The position numbers and the translations under genes are program-made. Positions 25,564 to 33,794 of a stretch of DNA of 52,463 nucleotides are shown here, piece after piece; within the stretch, counting starts at the first letter, position 1; each line of letters opens with the position of its first letter. Source of the DNA: Mucilaginibacter phenanthrenivorans (GTDB lineage Bacteria > Bacteroidota > Bacteroidia > Sphingobacteriales > Sphingobacteriaceae); assembly GCF_024721155.1 (NCBI RefSeq), contig NZ_JAHVAP010000021.1:1-52463 (forward strand), given 5' to 3'. Under the pieces are notes generated by a model. The model was not told the origin of the DNA, did not search any database, and was given only the letters and a program-made list of their open reading frames with translations.

Positions 25564-26025
25564 ATGACCACCCGCACGGCCCGCCAAAGTGATCTTGAAA
25601 TACTTTTAACTTTTGAGCAGGGAATAATAAACGCTGAACGACCATTCGATCCTACATTAAAGGAGGGCGAGATCCATTACTATGATATCGGCAGAATGAT
25701 TGACGAACCGGATGTGGAAGTTGTAGTTGCTGAAATTGATGGCGAAGTTATCGGATCGGCTTATGCCCGGATTGTAGATTCAAAGGTCTACCTGCGGCAT
25801 CCCCAACATGCACACCTTGGTTTTATGTATGTAAAGCCTGAGCATAGGGGTAAGGGAGTAAACAATAAAATTATTGAAGCGCTCAGGCAATGGGTGATCT
25901 CCCGTGGCGTAATAGAAATGCGGCTTGAGGTTTATAATGATAATCTTCCGGCAATTAAAGCGTATCAAAAAGCGGGCTTTACACCTAATTTGCTGGAAAT
26001 GCGAATTGGAGTCAATAAATCATAA
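25564..26025 (+). CDS. GNAT-family N-acetyltransferase
   Basis: This is a 153-residue single-domain GNAT protein. The acetyl-CoA-binding motif A is visible in LGFMYVKPEHRGKGVNNKII (V-x-x-x-x-R-G-x-G, here EHRGKG). Motif B is seen in MRLEVYNDNLPAIKAYQKAG with the usual Asn-x-x-Ala-x-x-x-Tyr. An acidic substrate-binding region (IGRMIDEPDVEVVVAEIDGE) precedes them. The acceptor is unknown. Its start codon touches the right arm of the word-repeat element, which leaves no room for a usual ribosome-binding site. Confidence 0.9.
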   Translation: MTTRTARQSDLEILLTFEQGIINAERPFDPTLKEGEIHYYDIGRMIDEPDVEVVVAEIDGEVIGSAYARIVDSKVYLRHPQHAHLGFMYVKPEHRGKGVNNKIIEALRQWVISRGVIEMRLEVYNDNLPAIKAYQKAGFTPNLLEMRIGVNKS

Positions 26026-26047
26026 ATCTACCTAAACACATAAAACA

Positions 26048-26565
26048 ATGAAAAAACTTTTTCCCGTACTCGCTCTTTTCCTGGTTCCATTTTTTTGCAA
26101 AGCGCAGTCGCTGGTTCCGGATTCAACCACATTAAATAAAACAGGCGATAAAGCTCCGGTTTTCGAGTTCAATCTTTCAAAGGAAAAGAAGGCTAACCTT
26201 ACCGACTATCATGGCAAGATAGTAATGATCAACTTTTTTGCTACCTGGTGCCCGCCATGTCGCGCGGAATTGCCAAGGGTGCAAAAGGAGATCTGGGAAA
26301 AGTATAAGGACAATCCCAAATTTGCCCTCTTCGCCCTTGACCGCGAGGAAGGTTGGGATAAAACACTACCTTTTAAAGAGCAAAATAACTACACTTTTCC
26401 GATGCTGCCTGATGAGGGCGAAAAGTATTTAAATTATACGCCACACAATACATCCCCCGCAATGTTGTGATTGACGGGGATGGGAAGATCATCTACCAGT
26501 CCGTGGGCTATAGCGAAAAGGATTTTAAAGAATTGCTTGAGCTGTTAGCAGAAAAATTAAAATAA
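26048..26565 (+). pseudogene. TlpA-like thiol-disulfide oxidoreductase, frameshifted
   Basis: Frame 1 runs 26048-26470 and gives a signal peptide (MKKLFPVLALFLVPFFCKAQ), NFFATWCPPCRAELP with the redox pair Cys68-Cys71, and PDEGEKY before going off-frame. The missing tail is intact in the +2 frame: KLYATQYIPRNVVIDGDGKI (with the conserved cis-Pro) through ELLAEKLK and TAA at 26563-26565. One base lost near 26425 (AAAAGTATTT, where AAAAGGTATTT would restore frame) explains it. Codon structure after the shift is clean, so this is either a very recent mutation or a sequencing error. The intact protein would be a periplasmic TlpA/ResA-type reductase of about 172 residues. Confidence 0.85.
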
Positions 26566-26583
26566 GCTACTCATCTATTTAAT

Positions 26584-27054
26584 TTGAAAACATACGTTTT
26601 AAAAACCGAACAGGCTATCCCAATCAGTCTTGAACAAGCCTGGGATTTTTTTTCATCGCCGTTAAACCTGGCAAAGATCACCCCGAAGGAAATGCAATTC
26701 GTGGTAACGTCGGATTATAAGCCGGAAACTAAAATGTATGAGGGTATGATTATCACCTATAAGATCTCGCCGCTGCTGGGCATCAAAATGAATTGGATGA
26801 CCGAGATAACCCATGTTAAGGATGGTGAATATTTTGTGGATGAACAACGCTTCGGCCCTTATGCCTTATGGCACCACGAGCATCACTTTAAAACAATAAA
26901 AGGCGGGGTGTTAATGAATGATATCTTAAACTATGCCGTTCCGTATAGCTTTATCGGGACATTGGCTAACAAAGTATTCGTAGGTAAGCAGATCGATAAG
27001 ATCTTTAAATACAGGGAGCAGGCGATAAGGGAGATGTTTGGTGTTTTGAGTTAA
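26584..27054 (+). CDS. SRPBCC-family ligand-binding protein
   Basis: This is a 156-residue protein of the START/SRPBCC fold. The opening helix-turn ISLEQAWDFFSSPLNLAKIT is the classic SRPBCC entry, and the fold closes with a long C-terminal helix (IGTLANKVFVGKQIDKIFKY). HHEHHFKTIKGG and MNDILNYAVP lie in the barrel. The start is a TTG at 26584; no in-frame ATG lies nearby before the conserved domain, so the TTG is likely real. The family binds hydrophobic ligands in a central cavity, but the ligand is unknown here. It is cytosolic, with no signal peptide. Confidence 0.82.
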   Translation: MKTYVLKTEQAIPISLEQAWDFFSSPLNLAKITPKEMQFVVTSDYKPETKMYEGMIITYKISPLLGIKMNWMTEITHVKDGEYFVDEQRFGPYALWHHEHHFKTIKGGVLMNDILNYAVPYSFIGTLANKVFVGKQIDKIFKYREQAIREMFGVLS

Positions 27055-27141
27055 TTGAGTTGTATTAAGTTAGATTGAGTTGATTAGGTTACAAGCTTAT
27101 AACTTAATCAACCTATTCAACTCAATCAACCATTCAACCTC
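27043..27141. repeat. Periodic-word inverted element (GTTGATTAGG word)
   Basis: The left arm (27043-27088) repeats TTGAGTTAATTGAGTTG, TTAAGTTAGATTGAG and TTGATTAGG, and spans the SRPBCC stop codon. The right arm (27101-27141) reads AACTTAATCAACC, TATTCAACTCAATCAACC, ATTCAACC. The arms are reverse complements, and the element fills the gap to the convergent gene's stop codon. Confidence 0.85.
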
Positions 27142-27999
27142 CTACCTATAATCAAGCCTGTAAATAAAGGCCAGTGATACCGAAGTACCCACACCTGTGT
27201 TACGGCCTGTTAAAAATCTGCCGCCGCTTAAAAATAAGGAGGTTTCTCTTGTAAATGAATGGCCGAAACCTATAGATGCCTGCAAGAATGAATAATCTTT
27301 GTTTGTTTCCGGGATAACCGAAAAACGTTTATCGTTACTTTGAGAATAGATCCCGCTCAATGTAGCTGAGATTTGGTTCTCATAGTCCTGGTCAAGCGAT
27401 ATACCAAATGTACCGTTATACCTGTTTTGGATTGGTCCGTTGGTTCCAAAATATTGGCGAACCCCATCGGCTGCATTAAAGTAGGTGCTTAAACCGCCCA
27501 AATGGCCTGTGCCCGAAAAGGCAAGCTTTAATTCTGCGCCTTCCTGGCCATAGCCTAAGCTTTGGTTATTCGAGTATAAAGGCGTAATGGCTGTTCCCTG
27601 GATAGAAAAATAATAAATGAAGTCGATGTTCGCCAGGTAGTATCTGATGCCTGTTTCCAGGTCGGTTAGGCCCGAACTGGTGGCTGTGGCAGTATTGTCC
27701 TGGCTGTACATGTTATATACAAATGGTAAAGACGCAACTGCAGCAAATTTTCTGCTGATACCATATTCTGCATATAGTGTTACACCTACAGAGGAAAAGC
27801 GGCCATTATTAGGAAATGATTTTTTTACCCCGGTTGAATCCCATTGTGAGTTAGCAAAAAAGTAACTAACAGAGGGAGCAATCAATAAACGGCCCGGTCG
27901 GGTAGGGAAACCACCATCGGCATAGCTGAGGCTATAGGTTGCCGTAAAAAGTATCAGGGTTGAAAATAAAAGTCTGGTAAAAGTCTTCAAAAGGCTCAT
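27142..27999 (-). CDS. Outer-membrane barrel-like protein, paralogue 1
   Basis: This is a 285-residue protein with a signal peptide (cut near YSLSYADGG) and a strand-rich mature domain ending in an aromatic-containing strand (LAFIYRLDYR). It is paralogous to the protein encoded at 30872-31714. Both share YxEYG(I/L)SR(K/R), a xYSF block, GHSFTR/GHTFTR, SLF and NTGVG in the same order. The shape suggests an outer-membrane beta barrel (a transporter-like or MetA-pathway-like barrel), but no family name is certain. It is the last gene of the acyltransferase-esterase cluster, 15 nt after the esterase gene. Confidence 0.65.
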   Translation of the reverse strand: MSLLKTFTRLLFSTLILFTATYSLSYADGGFPTRPGRLLIAPSVSYFFANSQWDSTGVKKSFPNNGRFSSVGVTLYAEYGISRKFAAVASLPFVYNMYSQDNTATATSSGLTDLETGIRYYLANIDFIYYFSIQGTAITPLYSNNQSLGYGQEGAELKLAFSGTGHLGGLSTYFNAADGVRQYFGTNGPIQNRYNGTFGISLDQDYENQISATLSGIYSQSNDKRFSVIPETNKDYSFLQASIGFGHSFTRETSLFLSGGRFLTGRNTGVGTSVSLAFIYRLDYR

Positions 28000-28014
28000 G
28001 ATTAATGGTTAATG

Positions 28015-29325
28015 TTAAAACAATGCAAATGTATCACGCATCCAGCGTCCTTCATATACTTCGTACTTTTTACCGATCTCGTGTCCAAGGTCCCTGAAAA
28101 CTATCAGGTGCTTTTGTGAACGGATACCGTTATAAAGTGTATATACCGTATTTGGCGGTGCAATATTGTCAACCAGACCCAAACCAACCAATGTTGGGCA
28201 TTCCAGGTCTGATGCAAAATTCTTCGCATCAAAGTAATCCAGGTTGTTTAGCACCTTATCAAAGGTTAAGCCCGGCCTTGTATTAACATATCTCCTTATG
28301 TCAATAAATGGCCAGTCAACCTGGTCAACCAAATTGCGTACATCACTAAGTATAGGATTCGCAGCTGAACAGAAGCTTATACGTTTATCGACGCTAGAAG
28401 TTGCAAGCGCTAAAAATCCACCGAGGCTACCGCCTACCGCAATAATATTGTCATGCCTTAATTCAGGACGCGAGCAAATAAAATCAACGGCGCGTACGCA
28501 ATCCATAATGGCGCCGCGTAAAACGTATTTATTCTTATCCTCAATACCCAGGGTTATATAGGTTTCCCGCCGCACGTTTATTACGTCGCGGCTGTTGCCT
28601 TGTCCTCGTATATTTAAGGAGAATATCGCAACATCAGGATCGGTTCCGTACAACGGCTTCAAATCAACCTGGTAGCCCGGTAAACCCAGCATCACCACAA
28701 ATTTTTTGTTCTTGTTCTTTGATTTTGGCTCGGTAAGCCATCCGCGAATGGTTAGACCACCCAATGATTTCATTTCCACTAAGAATACCCTGCGCCCGTC
28801 CTTGCTTGAATCGGGCATTTCAGTAACCTTGTATTCGGGCTTTACTTTGTCAAGTTCCAGCTTCGAATTGTGCCAGAATGATTCGAAATCAGCAGGCTTG
28901 CCGTATTGTGAACGCAATTCTTCAGGCCTTATGCCGAATGCCTTACGGGTAGTGTCGTCATAATCGGTGACATTGATCATGAAGCTTATTTTGTAAAAGC
29001 CCGACGGCAAATTATGAATATCAAAATTATAGCTCGCAGAGCCTCTTTTGCCGATGTCAACCCTTACAGAATCTGATTTTAGGTGTTTGCCTGCCTCGGT
29101 GGTTACCAGGTATTTAACCCTGCCTTTTTGAGGTGTATTATAAGTGCTGGTAACGTCAAATGTATAGGACGCAGTCGAACTAAAGATCCCGTCCTTACTA
29201 TGGGTAGTTACAACCGTATTTACAGTTCCATCGCCTCCGTCTTGTGCAAACGCCTGTTGGGCCCCTGTTAAAATAAGAAGGCTGAAAACTATAGTCAGAA
29301 CTTTATTTGTAAATCTTGTCATCAT
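28015..29325 (-). CDS. Secreted acetyl-xylan-esterase-like alpha/beta hydrolase, paralogue 1
   Basis: This is a 436-residue protein with a signal peptide (cut after QQAFAQ). An N-terminal beta-sandwich of about 110 residues (STASYTFDVTSTYNTP and onward) precedes an AXE1-type alpha/beta hydrolase. Catalytic features are Ser in AVGGSLGGFLAL, Asp in GLGLVDNIAPPN, and His in DLGHEIG. PADFESFWHNSK and NIRGQGNSRD match the cephalosporin-C deacetylase/acetyl-xylan esterase family (CE7). It probably removes acetyl groups from a polysaccharide. It is a paralogue of the next gene upstream, 218 bp away, and forms a run with the flanking barrel genes. Confidence 0.8.
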   Translation of the reverse strand: MMTRFTNKVLTIVFSLLILTGAQQAFAQDGGDGTVNTVVTTHSKDGIFSSTASYTFDVTSTYNTPQKGRVKYLVTTEAGKHLKSDSVRVDIGKRGSASYNFDIHNLPSGFYKISFMINVTDYDDTTRKAFGIRPEELRSQYGKPADFESFWHNSKLELDKVKPEYKVTEMPDSSKDGRRVFLVEMKSLGGLTIRGWLTEPKSKNKNKKFVVMLGLPGYQVDLKPLYGTDPDVAIFSLNIRGQGNSRDVINVRRETYITLGIEDKNKYVLRGAIMDCVRAVDFICSRPELRHDNIIAVGGSLGGFLALATSSVDKRISFCSAANPILSDVRNLVDQVDWPFIDIRRYVNTRPGLTFDKVLNNLDYFDAKNFASDLECPTLVGLGLVDNIAPPNTVYTLYNGIRSQKHLIVFRDLGHEIGKKYEVYEGRWMRDTFALF

Positions 29326-29543
29326 TTTAACTCGTAATTGGCAGCAATTTATAACCGGTAGTTAACCTGTTTTTTCCTTTTTGTCTGCCTTATATGGCTA
29401 TTACCGTGCCGAAACGCGGTTTCGTATATTAACTATAACGAATATACCCATTATGGGGCTTTTTCGCCTAAAAACACATCTGCTAACCGCTAATTGTTTT
29501 TGCCCTGGATAAAAAAGTGGGTAAACAAATCAACAGTATTGGT

Positions 29544-30869
29544 CTACGGTATCCTGAATTTCTCCCGTAACCATAGGTTTTGAAACATAAAATAATCAAA
29601 ATTCACTTCATGTGTGGAGTTTGGTACACACACGTATTCCTTGTTTGTGCTGCTGATATGGTTATATAAAGCCATGCTGCAGCGCGGCGGGCAAAATTGG
29701 TCCAGCAGCCCTATGCCCATCAGTACCGGGCATTTAACCATGGGTGCAAAATTCTGCGGATCATAATAATCAAAGGTTGCGTAAAACTTATCCCACGAAA
29801 AACCGGGGTGCAGGCTTTGATACTTCCGAAATACTTTAAATGGGAAAACCTGCTGATTGTATGAAGCTGATATGGCCTGTCCGTCATGAATATCAGCATA
29901 AAGCGGCACCTGCATGGTCAGTAATTTTACCCTTTTATCAAGCGCGGCGGTTACCAGGGCCAGTGATCCACCCTGGCTGCCGCCCTCTACAAAAATTTTA
30001 GATGTATCGATGCCCAGGTTTGCATGTGAGTACAGGAAGTCGAGTCCCCTGATACAATCCATGTAAACCCCACGATAAATGTATTTGTCCTTATTTTCGA
30101 TGTTTATTACCGAGTAGTTATCGGTCCCAATGTTGATCACATCCTGGCTGTTGCCGTTTCCGCGCACATTAAGGTCGAACGCAATAAAATCGTCATTATC
30201 CATATTGGGTTTCAGCGTAACCACATAGCCCGGCACCCGGTAATGTACCGGAAACTTGCTGCCATCGGTAGGAACCACCAGCCAGCCACGGATGATCAAA
30301 TTGTCATATGAATGCATCTCGACTGAATAAACCTTTTTGTCTGGCGTCGACAGATCCTTACGCTCCAGTACCCTGTAATCGGGAGCCACTTTAGCCAATA
30401 GTTCCCTGCTCTTCTTCCAAAAGGTATCAAAATCAGCTGGTTTATGCAGCTGCGATCTGATTTGTTCGGGGTTAACGCCGAACACACGCCGTACGGTGTC
30501 GTCATAATCCGGCAGGTTCACCATAAAGTTTATACGATAAAATCCGGTTGCCTTTTTTGGGATCGTTAACACCAGGTCCTTGCTGGCTTTGCCTTTAAGG
30601 TTTAGCTTAACAGAATCAAGAAATACCCTTTTGCCCTCATCGGTAGTTACCAGGTAAGAGAGTTTTCCACGTTGAAGACTATTGGTTTTATTGCTTACCT
30701 GTATTTTGTACCTTACTTCTTCGGTGCTTTTAAAAATGGCATTTTTGTTTTGCGGAGCGGTCTTTAGTACTACATCGCCGGTTTCTTCAGTCGCTTCCTG
30801 GGCGGCGAGCCGTAAGGATGATGCCAGTGTGAAGAATAAAAAAGCAAGTAAATAGCTGATCCTTTTCAT
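29544..30869 (-). CDS. Secreted acetyl-xylan-esterase-like alpha/beta hydrolase, paralogue 2
   Basis: This 441-residue protein has the same build as the gene downstream: a signal peptide (MKRISYLLAFLFFTLASSLR...), an N-terminal beta-sandwich (RYKIQVSNKTNSLQRGKLSY), and an AXE1-type hydrolase. The hydrolase has Ser in VEGGSQGGSLAL, Asp in GIGLLDQFCPP and His in NSTHEVN. PADFDTFWKKSR and NVRGNGNSQD are shared with the paralogue. The gene starts 2 nt after the stop codon of the upstream barrel gene, a tight operon junction. The nucleophile elbow and lid sequences differ from the paralogue, so the two may act on different positions or polymers. Confidence 0.8.
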   Translation of the reverse strand: MKRISYLLAFLFFTLASSLRLAAQEATEETGDVVLKTAPQNKNAIFKSTEEVRYKIQVSNKTNSLQRGKLSYLVTTDEGKRVFLDSVKLNLKGKASKDLVLTIPKKATGFYRINFMVNLPDYDDTVRRVFGVNPEQIRSQLHKPADFDTFWKKSRELLAKVAPDYRVLERKDLSTPDKKVYSVEMHSYDNLIIRGWLVVPTDGSKFPVHYRVPGYVVTLKPNMDNDDFIAFDLNVRGNGNSQDVINIGTDNYSVINIENKDKYIYRGVYMDCIRGLDFLYSHANLGIDTSKIFVEGGSQGGSLALVTAALDKRVKLLTMQVPLYADIHDGQAISASYNQQVFPFKVFRKYQSLHPGFSWDKFYATFDYYDPQNFAPMVKCPVLMGIGLLDQFCPPRCSMALYNHISSTNKEYVCVPNSTHEVNFDYFMFQNLWLREKFRIP

Positions 30870-30871
30870 AA

Positions 30872-31714
30872 TTATAATTTTATAACCGCTAACATTGATC
30901 CGCCGTAACCCACGCCTGTATTTACGCCAAACGGCACATAAAAGCCTCCCACAAACAAGGAGAATTTACGTGTAAACGTATGTCCGAAATTTAGCTGCGG
31001 TTTGAAAAACGAATAATCATGCGCTGCAAAAATATTGCTGTTATATGCTTTGTTTGAGCTGAATGATCTGTATAATAAAATGTCGAGACTTACCTGGTTG
31101 TGTTTGGTAACAGGGTAGCCAACTGATGTAGTGAGGCTGATTTGATCAGGCCCCTGCGAGCTGTAGTATTTGCGATAGGCAAATTCGGTATTAAAATATC
31201 CTTTTTCGGCAATGTCCTTCGGCAGGCTGCCGCAAAACATCAGCTTAACCTCGGTGCCGTAACTGCCAAGCCCAAGCGGTGAAACACCATTAACACTTTT
31301 GTATAAAGGGATAATACCTGACACCCCGATAGAAAAGAACCGCACATAGTTAAAATTTATCAGGTTGTAGCTAAAGCCTGCTGTCATATCACCGAGTCCG
31401 GCATCAACTAAAGTGTTGCCCGGGGCAATTGTGTTTTGCTGATATAGGTAAGGGATAGTTGCTATAAAATCGAGCCGGCGCGACAGGCCGTAGCCCACAT
31501 ATAAATTTGCTGCGTAGGAGGTAAAGCCGGTTCCGGGTGTGCCTTTAATCACGTTGTCCTTGTCATCAAACCTGTCCTTTTGGTGATAGTAAGAAAACGT
31601 AGGGACAACAACATTACGGTATTTGCCAATAGGAAAACCTGCAAACGTTTTTAATGGTAACATTAAAACAATAAACAGGCAGGGGATAAGGAAAAACGTA
31701 AAGTTTTTTTTCAT
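30872..31714 (-). CDS. Outer-membrane barrel-like protein, paralogue 2
   Basis: This is a 280-residue protein with a signal peptide (MKKNFTFFLIPCLFIVLMLP...FAG). The mature domain is strand-rich and aromatic, including YVGYGLSRRLDFIATIPYLY, DYSFFKPQLNFGHTFTR and NTGVGYGGS. These blocks are shared with the protein at 27142-27999, so the two are duplicates separated by the esterase pair. Nearby genes suggest a role with secreted esterases at the outer membrane, such as anchoring or substrate passage, but this is inference. Confidence 0.65.
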   Translation of the reverse strand: MKKNFTFFLIPCLFIVLMLPLKTFAGFPIGKYRNVVVPTFSYYHQKDRFDDKDNVIKGTPGTGFTSYAANLYVGYGLSRRLDFIATIPYLYQQNTIAPGNTLVDAGLGDMTAGFSYNLINFNYVRFFSIGVSGIIPLYKSVNGVSPLGLGSYGTEVKLMFCGSLPKDIAEKGYFNTEFAYRKYYSSQGPDQISLTTSVGYPVTKHNQVSLDILLYRSFSSNKAYNSNIFAAHDYSFFKPQLNFGHTFTRKFSLFVGGFYVPFGVNTGVGYGGSMLAVIKL

Positions 31715-31746
31715 TTGATATTAAATGCGTTTGCGCTGTACATCGC

Positions 31747-32967
31747 TCAATCTTCAATCCCCTTCGGACGCGGTTTATACTTTATCAAAAAGTCCGACTT
31801 GCGGATGTAATGGTTTAGCGGTTCTTCAATTAGTTTAAATAAACATATAGAAACGGCATTTAATACGATAAAAATGAACAGAAGGTTTAAACTATCGTAC
31901 TGAAAGGGCGAAATCCAATCCTTTTGCCATTTGTCATATAGCGTAAAAACGTAATCATTAAGGCGATTTATGTTTTCGTGCAGGATGTTGAACATCCAGC
32001 CCAAATGGATCAGATAGAAGATATACGAACTTTTTCCAAGCAGCTCCACAAAGGGTTTGGCCAGCAGTTTTTTGAAGGCTGTTTCCTCTGTCAGGATGCC
32101 GTAAAAGAACAGGGCTACCATCACGCATAAAAAATAATTATTGGTGATGATTCCTATCGGCGTTTCCAGCCCGGCCACCCAGGGTGCCCTAACCGGTTGT
32201 AATGCCATAACAAAAACACAAACAAATATCAGTAAGAAGCCGCCATAGGTAAAGCTGATCTTGTTGGTGCGGGTAAAACCCTTCTTCAATACATATCGCG
32301 CCAGTTGTACCCCTACAAAAAATTCAAAACACCTGCCGAAAAAGGTAAACAGCATCACGAAAGTAAAATTGCCAAAAAAGCCATGCCAGTTTACCCCGCG
32401 GAAAATGAACACCATTACAATGGCGAACAGGGTAATGATAACCGGCTGGATATAAAACTTGTTGTATTTTTTTGCGATGAGAAAGATGATGGGAGCTGAG
32501 AAGTAAAAACACTCCTCAACGGTTAAACTCCATCCCTGCGCTATGCCCGTATCCCAAAACTGGTAGAAGAAACCGCGCACAAAAGTCACGTTCATTATCA
32601 ATAGCCCGATTGGGTTTGATGAGCCCTTGGTGACACTTTGGTCCTTGGTGATAAAATAGTAAACGAAGACGGCTAGCGTGAGTAGGAAATACATGGGATA
32701 GATCCTGGCCACCCTGTTTTTCAGGTATTGCTTAAACCAATCCGTAGTTAAATGAAAACTGTTATAATAACGGAATGTGATCAGGAACCCTGAAAGCACG
32801 AAAAAGATACTTACCCCGATATGGAACTCGCCTAAAAAGCGCTGGATGATCTGCGGGAAACCGCCATCAAAAATGCCCGCAAAGTGGGAAATGAAAACCA
32901 GGTATGCGGCCATTGCGCGTACCCCCGTTAATGCCGGAATATAATTTTGTAATGATTTTTGTGACAA
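31747..32967 (-). CDS. OafA-type acyltransferase (acyltransferase-3 family)
   Basis: This 406-residue protein has about ten transmembrane helices. Acyltransferase-3 landmarks are GVRAMAAYLVFISHF with the active-site His28 and Arg17, the FLGEFHIGVSIFFVLSGFLI loop, and RVARIYPMYFLL (about 85-96). These enzymes move acyl groups, usually acetyl from acetyl-CoA, across the inner membrane onto surface glycans. It lies 32 nt upstream of the barrel-esterase run on the same strand. An acylating enzyme and two deacetylase-like enzymes are thus in one transcription unit. Confidence 0.88.
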   Translation of the reverse strand: MSQKSLQNYIPALTGVRAMAAYLVFISHFAGIFDGGFPQIIQRFLGEFHIGVSIFFVLSGFLITFRYYNSFHLTTDWFKQYLKNRVARIYPMYFLLTLAVFVYYFITKDQSVTKGSSNPIGLLIMNVTFVRGFFYQFWDTGIAQGWSLTVEECFYFSAPIIFLIAKKYNKFYIQPVIITLFAIVMVFIFRGVNWHGFFGNFTFVMLFTFFGRCFEFFVGVQLARYVLKKGFTRTNKISFTYGGFLLIFVCVFVMALQPVRAPWVAGLETPIGIITNNYFLCVMVALFFYGILTEETAFKKLLAKPFVELLGKSSYIFYLIHLGWMFNILHENINRLNDYVFTLYDKWQKDWISPFQYDSLNLLFIFIVLNAVSICLFKLIEEPLNHYIRKSDFLIKYKPRPKGIED

Positions 32968-33075
32968 ACCGCTTAATAATATTTAAGTTTCTAAGATAAA
33001 CCTATTTTGGGCTGTGTACGCAAAAAGTTAGTCAGAGGATGTGGAAAAGTTTATATTGGAGAGAAATTTTTCGTA

Positions 33076-33097
33076 GAGACGCAATACTTTGCGTCTC
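33076..33097. repeat. GAGACGCAA hairpin repeat, copy 1
   Basis: GAGACGCAA-TACT-TTGCGTCTC is a perfect 9-bp stem-loop preceded by CGTA. It is one of two copies between the acyltransferase and response-regulator genes. Similar hairpins occur widely in Bacteroidota (general knowledge, not checked here). Confidence 0.85.
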
Positions 33098-33124
33098 CTC
33101 ATACTCAAAATAGGTTCGGTTCAG

Positions 33125-33144
33125 AGACACAAAGTATTGTGTCT
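33125..33144. repeat. GAGACGCAA-type hairpin repeat, copy 2 (inverted)
   Basis: AGACACAA-AGTA-TTGTGTCT is a perfect 8-bp stem. The loop AGTA is the reverse complement of copy 1's TACT, so it is inverted. The arm change CGC to CAC is matched on the other arm. Confidence 0.85.
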
Positions 33145-33153
33145 TTACAGGGT

Positions 33154-33792
33154 TCAAAATTTAAATATTTCATTCTGGATAGCGTATAAAACCAGGCCTG
33201 TACGTGTTTTTAAGTTTAACTTTTGAAACAGGGATTCCCGATAATTGTCGACGGTGCGCGGGCTTACAAACATTTTGTCTGCAATTTCCTTGTAGGTTAA
33301 TTCGGAGCAGCAGAGCTTTAAAAATTCAAATTCCTTCCTCGAAAAATCGGGCGTGCCATCGTCGGCAACGGAGCGGATCAGCTTGCCTGATACCATCTCG
33401 TTTATAAACGAGCCTTTTTCATTAATGGCCTTTATGGCTTCCAGTAATTCCCTTGGCTTTGATTCCTTTAACACATAACCGCCGGCCCCCGCCTTTATCA
33501 TCCGGATAACTGCCTTATCATCCTCAAACATACTGAGCGCTAAAACTTTTACCTGCGGATATTTTTCCTTAACCCATTTGGTTGCTTCGTAGCCATCCAT
33601 CACGGGCATATTGATATCCATCAGGATCACCTCAGGCAAGGGATGTTTCACCAGCATCTGCTGTAAATGCTGCCCGTTTTCGGCTTCAAAGATAATTGTT
33701 AGCTCGTCAAATTCGCTCATCAGCGCGGCCACGCCGTTCCTGAACAAGGTATGATCGTCAACAATGGCTATCGATATTGGGTTAGTTTGCAT
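33154..33792 (-). CDS. NarL/FixJ-family response regulator
   Basis: This 212-residue regulator has a receiver domain, with acidic pair VDDH (11-14), phospho-acceptor Asp59 in LMDINMP and Lys109 in YVLKE. Its LuxR-type helix-turn-helix (about 148-208) contains LTYKEIADKMFVSPRTVDNY. All receiver landmarks are intact. It follows the kinase gene by 2 nt, so it is the cognate partner. Targets are unknown; the divergent small ORFs at 35876-36506 and the downstream acyltransferase cluster are the nearest candidates. Confidence 0.95.
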   Translation of the reverse strand: MQTNPISIAIVDDHTLFRNGVAALMSEFDELTIIFEAENGQHLQQMLVKHPLPEVILMDINMPVMDGYEATKWVKEKYPQVKVLALSMFEDDKAVIRMIKAGAGGYVLKESKPRELLEAIKAINEKGSFINEMVSGKLIRSVADDGTPDFSRKEFEFLKLCCSELTYKEIADKMFVSPRTVDNYRESLFQKLNLKTRTGLVLYAIQNEIFKF

Positions 33793-33794
33793 TT

